Counted from the first letter of the stretch, positions 7,448-14,807 are shown. The stretch: 32,622 nucleotides of DNA from an uncultured Planctomycetaceae bacterium (GCA_903885855.1 CAISKG010000538.1:1-32622); one strand, 5' to 3'. Program-made: numbers and translations. Notes: a model not told the origin generated them from the letters alone.

Positions 7448-8148
7448 CCGGGCTCCGGGCACCGAACCCCTCCCTGGCCAGTCACCACCGGCGATCCGCC
7501 GCGCCCCGGGGGGCCGCGCGGAATCGCTCCCCCTCGGGCTTCCTGCCTCCGGGGGGCATCGACTCATGTCTCATGTCGGCCGTCCCGCGAACGCCGCGCC
7601 ACACGCCGGTTTCGCGCCGGTCCGGCGCTGCGGGAGCGGCACAATCGGCGTTGACGGAGGGAGTCCCCCAGGGCGCACGCCCGGTCTGGTCGGCGGGGTG
7701 GGAGGGAGCGGCGTGATGCCGGGGCTTCGGAGACCTGCGACGGTTGCGAAGGATGGAGAAGGGGTGCGGGCGCGCGTCGGGGGGTGGCCGTCGTGGCGCG
7801 CCGGGCAATGTCTTCCTAAAACTCCCAGGCGTCGCAGTCGCCCGAGCGTGACGGGCGTCTTCCTGCCCACACGCATCCTCTTGGCAGGGCCTCGCGTCGG
7901 GCAGGGCAGCCACCTGCCCCCTGCTCCGCCCTGCCCCAGCGGCCAACGGCGGACTGGTCTCGCGGCGCCTCGCCGCAGCGCCCGGCCCGACGCCCTCCGA
8001 GACGCCCGGCCGGGTCGGCCAGACGGTCGGCCAGACGGCCGGGGCCGGCGGGCGGGAAGTTGACCTTCGGGCCCCGTCGAGTGCCCCCTACACTCCCGCC
8101 CCTCCCGAGGGGCGATCGCCAGGTCGCCCGGAGTGCCCACCGCGATCC
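7448..8148. other. About 700 bases without a convincing gene
   Basis: Open frames exist here on both strands, but their translations are Arg/Pro/Gly-rich with no motif, as expected by chance at this GC content. Structures seen: an inverted repeat GGGCAGGGC/GCCCTGCCC (7899-7907 and 7928-7936, 20-base loop), a 12-base direct repeat GGTCGGCCAGAC twice in tandem (8013-8036), and a candidate -10 element for the CvpA gene at 8089. I found no tRNA-like or rRNA-like segment by eye. This is by far the largest apparently non-coding stretch in the window. Confidence 0.5.
8089..8094 (+). promoter_or_regulatory. Candidate -10 element (TACACT) for the CvpA gene
   Basis: TACACT matches four of six -10 bases and lies about 65 bases before the TTG start of the CvpA gene. 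A TTGACC at 8060-8065 looks like a -35 but is 23 bases away, too far for a standard pair. The same C-rich-then-TAyACT layout occurs before leuA, the FKBP gene and the epimerase gene. Confidence 0.3.
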
Positions 8149-8153
8149 AGGAG
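8149..8153 (+). promoter_or_regulatory. Ribosome binding site deciding a TTG start
   Basis: AGGAG ends seven bases before TTG at 8161, and no ATG or GTG nearby gives a complete first CvpA helix. This supports the rare TTG start. Confidence 0.6.
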
Positions 8154-8160
8154 CCTGCCC

Positions 8161-9084
8161 TTGGCCGTCGAAGGATACGACCTGGTGATGATCGGGATCC
8201 TGGCGGTCGCCGCGCTGCTGGGGTACTTCAAGGGGATCGTCTGGCAGATCGCCTGGATCGCCGGCATCGCCGTCAGCGCGTTCGTCGCCATCCGCTTCGC
8301 GACCCCCGTGGCTCCCTGGTTCGGGCAACAGGCCCCCTGGAACCGCGTCCTGGCGATGCTCGCGCTCTACGCGGGCACCTCGCTGGCGGTGTGGGTGGTG
8401 TTCCGCCTGGTGTCGGGCTTCATCAACGCCATCCATCTCTCGGCGTTCGACCACCAGCTCGGCCTCCTCATGGGAGCGGCCAAGGGGGCCCTCCTGTGCA
8501 TCGTCGTCACCTTCTTCGCCGTGATGCTCGCCCCCGCCTACCGGGCCCAGATCGTGAGCAGCCGCAGCGGCCAGATCATCGGCCAGATCATCGTCCGTGC
8601 CGACGCCCTGCTGCCGGCGGAGCTGCACGAGACGGTGGCGCCGTTCGTGAACCAATTCGAGCGGCAGTTCGCCGCGGCCGGCGGGAGACTCGATCCCGCC
8701 GCGGGGCCGCTGGGAGGCGGAGGAGGCGCGCCGGGGCTGTCGCTGGAGTCGCTGTTCAAAGGCATGGGATCGATGGCAGCCTGGTCGGCGGGGGATGCCG
8801 CCGCCGGCCCCGGGGGGGCCGGGGCGTTCGCCGGAGCAGGGGGGGGCACCGGAGCAGGGGGGGTGCAACAGGCGGGGGGCCCGCTGCCCCCCGGATCGTC
8901 CTGGTTCGCGCCCCAGCCGGAGGCCCCCGCCGGGCAGCCGGTGGCCTTCGAGGGGGCGGCCGCCGCGCCGCCGCAGCGTCCCGCCGCCAGCCGCTTCACC
9001 TCGGAACCCGCCCCTCCGGCGATGCTCCCGCAGCCGCCGGCGGCCTTCCCGATCGGGGCCCAGTCGCCGCTGCCGCGGCGCTAG
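8161..9084 (+). CDS. CvpA-family membrane protein with disordered Gly/Pro-rich tail
   Basis: Residues 1-125 match the CvpA family (named after colicin V production; a four-helix inner-membrane protein of unclear role in envelope homeostasis). Helices lie at about 6-22, 27-46, 62-83 and 102-124, with the typical GYFKGIVWQIAWIAG turn after helix 1 and the LGLLMGAAKGALLC segment. Residues 130-175 form a soluble helical part (ADALLPAELHETVAPFVNQF). Residues 176-307 are low-complexity Gly/Ala/Pro with no domain. That tail is encoded by DNA with repeated runs of six to eight G (8812-8879). The TTG start is supported by its ribosome site. No partner gene lies next to it. CvpA proteins are often about 160-230 residues; the extra length here is the tail. 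Confidence 0.88.
   Translation: MAVEGYDLVMIGILAVAALLGYFKGIVWQIAWIAGIAVSAFVAIRFATPVAPWFGQQAPWNRVLAMLALYAGTSLAVWVVFRLVSGFINAIHLSAFDHQLGLLMGAAKGALLCIVVTFFAVMLAPAYRAQIVSSRSGQIIGQIIVRADALLPAELHETVAPFVNQFERQFAAAGGRLDPAAGPLGGGGGAPGLSLESLFKGMGSMAAWSAGDAAAGPGGAGAFAGAGGGTGAGGVQQAGGPLPPGSSWFAPQPEAPAGQPVAFEGAAAAPPQRPAASRFTSEPAPPAMLPQPPAAFPIGAQSPLPRR
8812..8879 (+). repeat. G-run tract with an 18-base tandem repeat
   Basis: Five G-runs occur within 68 bases: 8812-8818 (7), 8821-8824 (4), 8839-8846 (8), 8857-8863 (7) and 8874-8879 (6). An imperfect 18-base unit (CCGGAGCAGGGGGGGG, then two more bases) is repeated at 8831-8848 and 8849-8866. The tract is inside the CvpA gene and encodes a Gly/Ala segment of its tail. 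It satisfies the usual pattern for a G-quadruplex on the coding strand. Confidence 0.75.
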
Positions 9085-9200
9085 CAGACGCGGTACTCGG
9101 ACGCGCGGGGCCGCCGGGCAGGGAAGGGGTTTTCCCCGGGAAAAACGAGCCCTGGATCGGACATAAGAGACATTATCGGACGTCGGGGAGAGGGGCGGAA
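9085..9200. other. Convergent gap with a 9-base direct repeat and a palindrome
   Basis: The gap between the CvpA (+) and accA (-) stops is locally AT-rich. It holds ATCGGACAT (9156-9164) and ATCGGACGT (9175-9183), a near-perfect direct repeat with a 19-base period, and a self-complementary TTTTCCC-C-GGGAAAA at 9130-9144. The palindrome has a one-base centre and no following T-run, so it is not a standard terminator. Confidence 0.4.
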
Positions 9201-10172
9201 TCAGGCCGAAACGCCCGCTTCCACGAACGTCCCCATCGCCCGGAACTTCCCGTAGCGCGACTCCACCAACGCGGCGGTCGGCTGCGTGAGGAGTTCCTTG
9301 AGCGTGCGCACGAGGTAGTTCTTCAACCGGCTGGCCATCTGTCTGGGATCGCGGTGCGCGCCCCCCGGCGGCTCCTCGATCACCGCGTCGATGACCCCGA
9401 ACGACTTCAGGTCGTGCGACCGCATCCGCAGCGCCCGCGCGGCGTCGGCCTTGTGCTCGGCTCCCTTCCACAGGATCCCGGCACAGCCCTCCGGGCTGAT
9501 GACGCTGTAGTAGGCATGCTCGAGGACCGCCACCCGGTCGCCCACCCCGATCCCCAGCGCCCCCCCCGAGCCCCCCTCGCCGATGACCACGCAGACCACC
9601 GGCACCGGCAGCGTCGCCATGAGGAACATGCTTTCCGCGATCACCTGGGCCTGGCCCCGTTCCTCCGCCCCCACCCCCGGATAGGCCCCGGGGGTGTCGA
9701 TCAGGCAGATCACCGGGAGGCCGTATTTCGCCGCCAACCGCATCTTGCCCATCGCCTTGCGGTAGCCCTCGGGGTGGGCGCAGCCGAAATGGCACGCCTG
9801 TCGCTCCTGGAGCGTCTTCCCCTTCTGGTGGCCGACGACGAGCACCTTGTGCCGGTCCAGCTTGGCGAAGCCGGTGAGCATGGCGCGGTCGTCGCCGTAG
9901 GCCCGGTCGCCGTGGAGTTCCACGAACTCGTCGAACACCAGGCCGAGATAGTCGCTGGTCTTGGGACGGTCGGGGTGGCGGGCCACCTCCACCGTCTGCC
10001 AGGGGTCGAGGGTGCCGAAGACGCGCTTCTGCACCTCCACCAGCTCGCGCCGCAGCCGGCGCAGGTCCTCCTGTTGCCGGGCCCCGAGCGGCGCCGATTC
10101 CAGCTCGGCGATGCGGTCCTCGATCTCGTAGATCGGCTTCTCGAGCGGAAGGCGGTGCAGACCGCGTGTCAT
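9201..10172 (-). CDS. accA: Acetyl-CoA carboxylase carboxyltransferase subunit alpha
   Basis: AccA pairs with AccD to transfer the carboxyl group from biotin to acetyl-CoA, giving malonyl-CoA, the first committed step of fatty-acid synthesis in the cytosol. The 323-residue length is standard. Visible hallmarks are the N-terminal coiled helix with LEKPIYEIEDRIAEL, HPDRPKTSDYL (66-76), ELHGDRAYGDD (85-95), GHQKGKT (114-120), the acyl-CoA-binding GYRKAMGKMRLAAKY, IDTPGAYPGVGAEERGQ (158-174), the oxyanion-type IGEGGSGGALGIGVGD (197-212) and SPEGCAGILWK. ATG 10172 has GGAG six bases upstream. It is last in the six-gene minus-strand run, 115 bases after the kinase stop, so it may also have its own promoter. 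accD is not in the window. Confidence 0.97.
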   Translation of the reverse strand: MTRGLHRLPLEKPIYEIEDRIAELESAPLGARQQEDLRRLRRELVEVQKRVFGTLDPWQTVEVARHPDRPKTSDYLGLVFDEFVELHGDRAYGDDRAMLTGFAKLDRHKVLVVGHQKGKTLQERQACHFGCAHPEGYRKAMGKMRLAAKYGLPVICLIDTPGAYPGVGAEERGQAQVIAESMFLMATLPVPVVCVVIGEGGSGGALGIGVGDRVAVLEHAYYSVISPEGCAGILWKGAEHKADAARALRMRSHDLKSFGVIDAVIEEPPGGAHRDPRQMASRLKNYLVRTLKELLTQPTAALVESRYGKFRAMGTFVEAGVSA

Positions 10173-10245
10173 CGGACGCTCCGGGCGGGAAGGCGGGCGG
10201 ACCCGCGGAGTGTCCCATCCGGCCGACCGTGGCGTCAATTCGAGC

Positions 10246-10269
10246 CCCGGGCCCGTTCCCGGGCCCGTC
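10246..10269. repeat. Tandem 12-base palindromic repeat upstream of accA
   Basis: CCCGGGCCCGTT (10246-10257) is followed at once by CCCGGGCCCGTC (10258-10269), between the kinase stop and the accA start. Each copy contains the palindrome CCCGGG/GGGCCC, so the pair can fold. Function unknown. Confidence 0.5.
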
Positions 10270-10287
10270 GCCGCCCGGTCGCGGGCG

Positions 10288-11145
10288 TCACCCGCCGCCC
10301 GGATCGCGCTCGAAGAAGCGGATTTGCTTCAGCTGCCGGATCACGTCCTGCATCGTCGCCGGCCGGTCGGCAGGCTGCTTGGAGAGCATCTGCCGGATGA
10401 GCTTCGAGGCCGCGGCGCTGACGTTGCGGTTGGAGGCCTCCACCACCGGCGGATTGGCGTAGATGTGCTTGCCGAGGAGGTCGTTCTGGTCGACGCCGGT
10501 GTAGGGCGGGGAGCCGGTGAGCATCTCGTAGGCCAGGCAGCCGAGGGAATAGACGTCGCAGCGGCCGTCGAAGGGCTGGCCGCGGATCTGCTCGGGGGCC
10601 ATGTAGCTGGGGGTGCCCTGGGCTTTCTTGCGCGACCAGAAGAGGCGCTGCAGCGCCCCCGGCGGCTTGGCGGCGATGGCGTAGTCGAGGAGCCGCACGT
10701 CCCCGTCGGGCGCGGCGAGGATGTTGGCCGGCTTGACGTCGCGGTGCACCCAGCCGCGCGCGTGGAGATGGCCGAGCGCCTCGGCGATCCCGGTGAGGAT
10801 CTTCACCGCCTTGGGCATCGTCTTCTCACGTTCGGCCGCCGACGCGATGCCGGCGCGGAGGTTCGGATGCGCGAACAGGTCCATCACCAGGCAGGGCATG
10901 CGCTGGTATTCCGACAGCCGGTGGACCCGGATGAGGTGCGGGTGGTCGAGCCCCTTGCCGACGAGGAGTTCGTGCTCGAGTTGGCGGCGCTGGGCGCGGT
11001 CCGCGGCGTGCTCCGGGAGCAGCACCTTGACCGCCACCTGGCGCCCCTCGCTCGAGTCGAACGCGCTCCACACCTGGCACTGCCGGCCGACGCCGAGCTG
11101 CTTCTGCAGCGCGAGCGGGCCGATGCGATCGGGGAGTCTGGCCAT
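10288..11145 (-). CDS. Minimal Hanks-type serine/threonine protein kinase with DYA in place of DFG
   Basis: This is a 285-residue kinase domain with nothing else: no membrane helix, PASTA or WD40 part, unlike most bacterial Hanks kinases. Motifs in order: Gly-rich loop LGVGRQCQVW (17-26), VAVK (K40), a helix-C glutamate (E57 or E59), WVHRDVKPANIL (132-143; D136, K138, N141), LLDYAIA (D154 followed by Tyr-Ala, not Phe-Gly), GTPSYMAPEQI (177-187) and DVYSLGCLAYEMLTG (197-211). All catalytic residues are present, so activity is likely despite DYA. The ATG directly precedes the kinase fold. It lies 17 bases after the truA stop and upstream of accA, in a run of metabolic genes. The substrate is unknown; regulation of a neighbouring enzyme is only a possibility. 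Confidence 0.92.
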   Translation of the reverse strand: MARLPDRIGPLALQKQLGVGRQCQVWSAFDSSEGRQVAVKVLLPEHAADRAQRRQLEHELLVGKGLDHPHLIRVHRLSEYQRMPCLVMDLFAHPNLRAGIASAAEREKTMPKAVKILTGIAEALGHLHARGWVHRDVKPANILAAPDGDVRLLDYAIAAKPPGALQRLFWSRKKAQGTPSYMAPEQIRGQPFDGRCDVYSLGCLAYEMLTGSPPYTGVDQNDLLGKHIYANPPVVEASNRNVSAAASKLIRQMLSKQPADRPATMQDVIRQLKQIRFFERDPGGG

Positions 11146-11162
11146 GGCGGGGTGGCGGTGCG

Positions 11163-11984
11163 TCAGGGTGCGGGAGGGGCGGTTGGCGGCGCTGCGGTGC
11201 GGGAGCGCTCGAGCGCCCGCTCGGGATCGATGGCGATGGCGAGGAGGACGAGGCCCTGCGGCGGTGCGGTCGGTCCGGCGGCGGGCCGGTGCCGGGCGGC
11301 GAGCACCTCCGCCATCCACCCCGGCGACCGGCGGCCGCAGCCGACCATCACGAGCGATCCGACGATTATCCGCACCATGTTGTGGAGGAATCCATTCCCC
11401 TCGACCTCGACCCACAGTTCGGCGCCGTCGAGGTCGTCGCCCCCGCCGCGGCGCGACAGTTCGAGCCGGTGGATTGTGCGCACGCTCGACAGACGCGTGG
11501 AGGGGGCGGTCTCGAAACTGGTGAAATCGTGCTCGCCGACGAGCGCCGCGGCGGCCGCCTGCATCGCCGCGGCGTCGAGGCGGCTCTTCCAGCGCCACAC
11601 CACGTGGCGGGTGAGCACCGGGCGGAAGGGAGCGTCGTGGATCCGGTAGCGGTACACCTTGGACACCGCCCCCCCGACCGGATCGAAGCCGGGCGGCACC
11701 TCGGCGCCGTCGACCACGGTGATGTCCGGGGGGAGCCGGGCGTTGAGGGCCCTGACCCAGGTCGCGGCGTCGTGGGGGGCGGCGCTCTCGAACGCCGCCA
11801 CCTGGCCGAGGGCGTGGACGCCCGCGTCGGTGCGGCTCGAGCCGCGCGGCACCACCGCCTCGCCGCTCACCGAGGCGATCGCCGCGGCGAGGGCCCCCTG
11901 CACCGTCGCCCTGCCCGGCTGGGCCTGCCAGCCGGAGTAGCGCGTCCCCTCGTAGGCCAGCGTGAGGCGGAAAGCGCGGGTCAT
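11163..11984 (-). CDS. truA: tRNA pseudouridine(38-40) synthase TruA
   Basis: TruA isomerises uridines 38-40 in the anticodon arm of many tRNAs. The 273-residue protein shows LTLAYEGTRYSGWQAQPGRATVQGA-type N-terminal motifs (8-31), the catalytic motif SSRTDAGVHALGQ (49-61; D53), RALNARLPPDI, KVYRYRI, GEHDFTSFE, and GNGFLHNMVRIIVG near the C-terminus. Its ATG overlaps the asd stop as ATGA, so translation is probably coupled. The last 25 residues are Ala/Pro-rich and beyond the usual fold. The kinase gene begins 17 bases downstream. Confidence 0.96.
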   Translation of the reverse strand: MTRAFRLTLAYEGTRYSGWQAQPGRATVQGALAAAIASVSGEAVVPRGSSRTDAGVHALGQVAAFESAAPHDAATWVRALNARLPPDITVVDGAEVPPGFDPVGGAVSKVYRYRIHDAPFRPVLTRHVVWRWKSRLDAAAMQAAAAALVGEHDFTSFETAPSTRLSSVRTIHRLELSRRGGGDDLDGAELWVEVEGNGFLHNMVRIIVGSLVMVGCGRRSPGWMAEVLAARHRPAAGPTAPPQGLVLLAIAIDPERALERSRTAAPPTAPPAP

Positions 11985-13015
11985 GCCCGCACCGTCGTCC
12001 CCCCGCCCCCCGCCATCCGTGCCGCGAGCAACTCGGCGATCTGGACGGCGTTGGTGGCCGCCCCCTTGCGCAGGTTGTCGGAGACGCACCACAGCGCGAT
12101 GCCCGCGGGGCAGGAGTCGTCCTCGCGGATCCGCCCCACGAACACCTCGTCGCGGCCGCTGCAGTCGCGCGGCAGCGGGTAGGACTTCTGCTCGAGGTCG
12201 TCCACCACCGCGATGCCGGGGGCGGCGGCGAGGAGGCGCCGGGCCTCGGCGGCGGTGAGCTTGCGCTCGGTCTCGATGAGGATCGACTCGCTGTGGCAGT
12301 TGGCCACCGGTACGCGGACGCAGGTGGCGCACACGCCGATCGAATCGTCGCCGAGGATCTTCCGGGTCTCGAGCACCATCTTCATCTCCTCGCTCGTCGA
12401 CCCGCCGGGCCGCGGCGAGCCGATCTGGGGGATGAGATTGGCGGCGATCGGATGGGCGAAGACGGCCTTCGCCTCCCCCCTGCCCTCGAGCCAGGCCGTG
12501 GTCGCCTCGCGCAACTCGCCCGTGGCCGCCAGGCCGGCGCCGCTGACGGCCTGGTAGGTGCTCACCACGACCCGCTTCACCCGCGCCGCGTCGTGGAGAG
12601 GCTTCATCACCATCACCATCTGCGTCGTCGAGCAGTTGGGGCTCGAGATCAGCCCGCGGTGCGCGTCGATGGCGCCGGGATTCACCTCCGGGATCACCAG
12701 CGGCACGTCGGGGCGCATCCGGAAGTGCCCGCTCTCGTCGACGACCACCGTGCCGCGCTCGACCGCCCAGGGCACGAACTCCGCCGCCACCTCGTCGGGG
12801 GTGCTGCCGATGGCGATCTGCACGCCGTCGAAGGCCTCCGGGCGCAGCACCTCGACCTCGAGGTCCGCCCCGGCGACCGTGAAGGGCCTGCCCGCCGAGC
12901 GCGGCGAGGCCAGCAGCTTGATGCGGCGGGCGGGGAACTGCCGCTCGAGGAGCGACTCGACGATGATGCGGCCCACGGCGCCGGTGGCGCCGACGACGGC
13001 GATGGTGTCGATCAT
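11981..13015 (-). CDS. asd: Aspartate-semialdehyde dehydrogenase
   Basis: Asd reduces beta-aspartyl phosphate with NADPH to aspartate semialdehyde, the branch point to lysine/diaminopimelate, threonine and methionine. The 344-residue protein has the Rossmann loop VVGATGAVGR (7-16), the catalytic SSPNCSTTQMV (124-134; C128), VSTYQAVSGAG, PIAANLIPQIG, EEMKMVLETRKILGD, TCVRVPVANCHSE (the second active-site block with His) and the NAD-side NLRKGAATNAVQIAE. The segment that usually reads DNSSAFRM is DESGHFRM here; the phosphate-binding Arg is kept. It follows the HTTM gene after 56 bases and overlaps truA by ATGA. No strong ribosome site precedes the ATG. Confidence 0.96.
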   Translation of the reverse strand: MIDTIAVVGATGAVGRIIVESLLERQFPARRIKLLASPRSAGRPFTVAGADLEVEVLRPEAFDGVQIAIGSTPDEVAAEFVPWAVERGTVVVDESGHFRMRPDVPLVIPEVNPGAIDAHRGLISSPNCSTTQMVMVMKPLHDAARVKRVVVSTYQAVSGAGLAATGELREATTAWLEGRGEAKAVFAHPIAANLIPQIGSPRPGGSTSEEMKMVLETRKILGDDSIGVCATCVRVPVANCHSESILIETERKLTAAEARRLLAAAPGIAVVDDLEQKSYPLPRDCSGRDEVFVGRIREDDSCPAGIALWCVSDNLRKGAATNAVQIAELLAARMAGGGGTTVRA

Positions 13016-13071
13016 GGAGGGGTGATCCGGGCCGTGCCCGGGGTGGGTGGATGCGGGATGGAGGGAGCGGA

Positions 13072-14091
13072 TCAGCGCGCGTCGCCCCCGGCACGGAGCC
13101 GGCGGAGGAGCGCCTGCCAGGAGGCCGCCGGCACGAACGCCAGGTTGGCGGCGATCATGGCCAGACCGAACTCCTTCATGCCCATGGCGACGCCGATGCC
13201 GCCGTGGACGAGGATTCCCATGGCGATCGCCAGGCGGCGCGTGAGCCGCGGCCAGACGAGCGCCGGATAGGAAACCTCCCAAAAGAGCGTACCCAGCGTG
13301 AGGGCGTTGACCAGCAGGGGGTGGCGGGCGAGCCAGGTGAGGTCGAGGGTCCGGTAGCGGCTGTTGGCGGCCGCCCCCCAGAGGGCCGTTCCCTCCCACC
13401 AACTCGCCCCCAGCAGTTTGGCGATGCCGGAAAAGAAGTACACCACGCAGAGGTGGACCTGCACGAGGCGCAGGGCGACGTTGGCGGCCACGCTGGGGCC
13501 CTCGGGGGCGGTGGTGAGCCCCAGCCTCCGGTCGAGCGAGAGCACCGCCCCGCTCGGGCCCACCGCCAGCGGGATCAGGAGCATGCCCAGGGCGTCGTCG
13601 AAACCGAACACCGTCAGCGGCGTGCGGTTGGCCGCGGCGAGGAACCCGGCCAGCGAGACGACCGCGGCCAGGGGCGTGGCCAGACCGAGGGCGAGGCACG
13701 CGCCGGCAAGCAGCGTCACCAGGAGCAGGACGCGCACCGCCGTCGGCGACGAGGCGACGAAGAACCAGCTCCACTGCCAGGGCTGGTCGTTCATGCGCCA
13801 CACGTCGCCGTCGCGCAGCCAGCCGTGCGGGCCGAAGAAGGCGTCGGCATCCAGGAGCCACACCGCGCACGACCAGGCCAGGAGCGCCCCGGCGAAGATC
13901 CGCACGATCGCCAGCGGAAGCGGATCGGCGGGGGTGAACCAAAAGCGGTCCCAGGCGGAGATCCACTCCGCGACGTAGCCCCCTCCCCTCCCCTGCCCCC
14001 CCGCCGCCGCTGGGACGGCGGCCTGGCCCGCCGCCGCCGGGACGGCGGCCTGCGCCCCCGTCGCGGCGGTGGCGCGCGTGCTGCGGCTCAT
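13072..14091 (-). CDS. HTTM-domain membrane protein (vitamin K-dependent gamma-carboxylase-like)
   Basis: This 339-residue multi-helix protein matches HTTM, the membrane domain shared with vitamin K-dependent gamma-carboxylases. After an Ala/Pro/Gly-rich start (1-38) come WISAWDRFWFTPADPLPLAIVRI (43-65) and hydrophobic segments at about 62-81, 118-137, 139-153, 165-178, 205-224, 258-272, 287-303 and 308-322. Typical motifs are PHGWLRDGDVW, RTPLTVFGFDD, LRLVQVHLCVVYFFSGIAKL (208-227) and WWEGTALW. Many bacterial HTTM proteins have no known reaction. The ATG overlaps the stop of the one-helix partner as ATGA. The N-terminal AAVPAAAG motif repeats because of a 27-base tandem DNA repeat. Confidence 0.88.
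   Translation of the reverse strand: MSRSTRATAATGAQAAVPAAAGQAAVPAAAGGQGRGGGYVAEWISAWDRFWFTPADPLPLAIVRIFAGALLAWSCAVWLLDADAFFGPHGWLRDGDVWRMNDQPWQWSWFFVASSPTAVRVLLLVTLLAGACLALGLATPLAAVVSLAGFLAAANRTPLTVFGFDDALGMLLIPLAVGPSGAVLSLDRRLGLTTAPEGPSVAANVALRLVQVHLCVVYFFSGIAKLLGASWWEGTALWGAAANSRYRTLDLTWLARHPLLVNALTLGTLFWEVSYPALVWPRLTRRLAIAMGILVHGGIGVAMGMKEFGLAMIAANLAFVPAASWQALLRRLRAGGDAR
14001..14054. repeat. 27-base tandem repeat in the HTTM gene
   Basis: Two nearly identical units begin CCGCCGCCGCTGGGACGGCG (14001) and CCGCCGCCGCCGGGACGGCG (14028). They give the duplicated AAVPAAAG segment near the protein N-terminus, ahead of the first membrane helix. Each unit also contains GCCGCC/GGCGGC inverted arms. 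Confidence 0.65.
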
Positions 14092-14711
14092 CGGCGGGCG
14101 CTCCCCGGGGCTGCGAGTGCATAGACGCCCAGCGGCGTCTCGAGGTCGGGGGCGTCGGTGCCGGCGAGCGATTCCTCCGGGGTGGGCAGGTCGAATTCCA
14201 CCATCGTCAATGCCACCTCGCTGCCGCCGTGACGGCGCAGCAACTGCCCGGCGACACCCATCACCAACGGCTGCCACTGGCGCTTCGCCGCTTCGCGCAG
14301 CTCCCGGGGCGCGTCGGGGGCAGGCACCATGCCGGAGATCTTCTCGGCGATCATGAAGCGACGGTGGTAGAGCAGACGCGGGCGGTCGACGGCCGGATCG
14401 GGGAGGAAGCCGTCGCGCGTGGAGCCGTCGGGCATGCGCATCGACCAGCGGATGGCGTGGCCGGGGCCCGGGTCGGGGGCGAAGAACCGGTAGCCGTGCC
14501 CGAGGTACAGCGCCCCCACCAGCGGGCGCAGCGGCTGGATGAGCCGGGCGGCCAGTTCGCTCGACGGCGCCGGGCCCGCCAACGGGGGCGCGACCACCAG
14601 GGCGAACCACCCCAGGATCGCGGCGCTGGCGGCCCAGCGGCCCACGGGGCTCCAGGACCGCGGGAGGGGCGGCTCGGCGGGCGGTCGCGCTGGGGGCGGC
14701 GGGGGGCGCAT
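14088..14711 (-). CDS. One-helix partner protein of the HTTM gene
   Basis: This 207-residue protein has a Pro-rich start (1-20), one membrane helix (about 24-45) and an extracytoplasmic part with GALYLGHGYRFFAPDPGPGHAI-type sequence (66-87), then LLYHRRFMIAEKI (113-125). The YRFFAPxPGPxH segment recurs in planctomycete proteins encoded next to HTTM proteins (recollection of the family, not searched here). No enzyme motif is recognised. The ATG has GGAGG ten bases upstream. Its stop overlaps the HTTM ATG as ATGA, so the two are probably made in fixed ratio and may form a complex. It is the first gene of the six-gene minus-strand run and follows a terminator. Confidence 0.82.
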   Translation of the reverse strand: MRPPPPPARPPAEPPLPRSWSPVGRWAASAAILGWFALVVAPPLAGPAPSSELAARLIQPLRPLVGALYLGHGYRFFAPDPGPGHAIRWSMRMPDGSTRDGFLPDPAVDRPRLLYHRRFMIAEKISGMVPAPDAPRELREAAKRQWQPLVMGVAGQLLRRHGGSEVALTMVEFDLPTPEESLAGTDAPDLETPLGVYALAAPGSARR

Positions 14712-14807
14712 GGGGGTTCTTCCTCCCCCCGCGATCCTCGCCGCGGCCGGGGCCAGGGGTCGGATCGACCGCCGGCCGCGGGCGACTTGCGGGGGATCGC
14801 CCGGGGC

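Noticed and set aside
8060..8094. TTGACC and TACACT as a standard sigma-70 promoter pair
   Set aside because: The spacer is 23 bases, too long for a normal -35/-10 pair; only the -10 was kept, with low confidence.
7571..8140. Possible minus-strand gene of 189 codons in the 700-base gap
   Set aside because: Composition is Arg/Pro/Gly with no motif and no ribosome site, and an equally long plus-strand frame overlaps it; neither is supported.
9126..9144. GGGGTTTTCCCC and TTTTCCCCGGGAAAA as a terminator between CvpA and accA
   Set aside because: Stems are very short or lack a loop, and no T-run follows on either strand.
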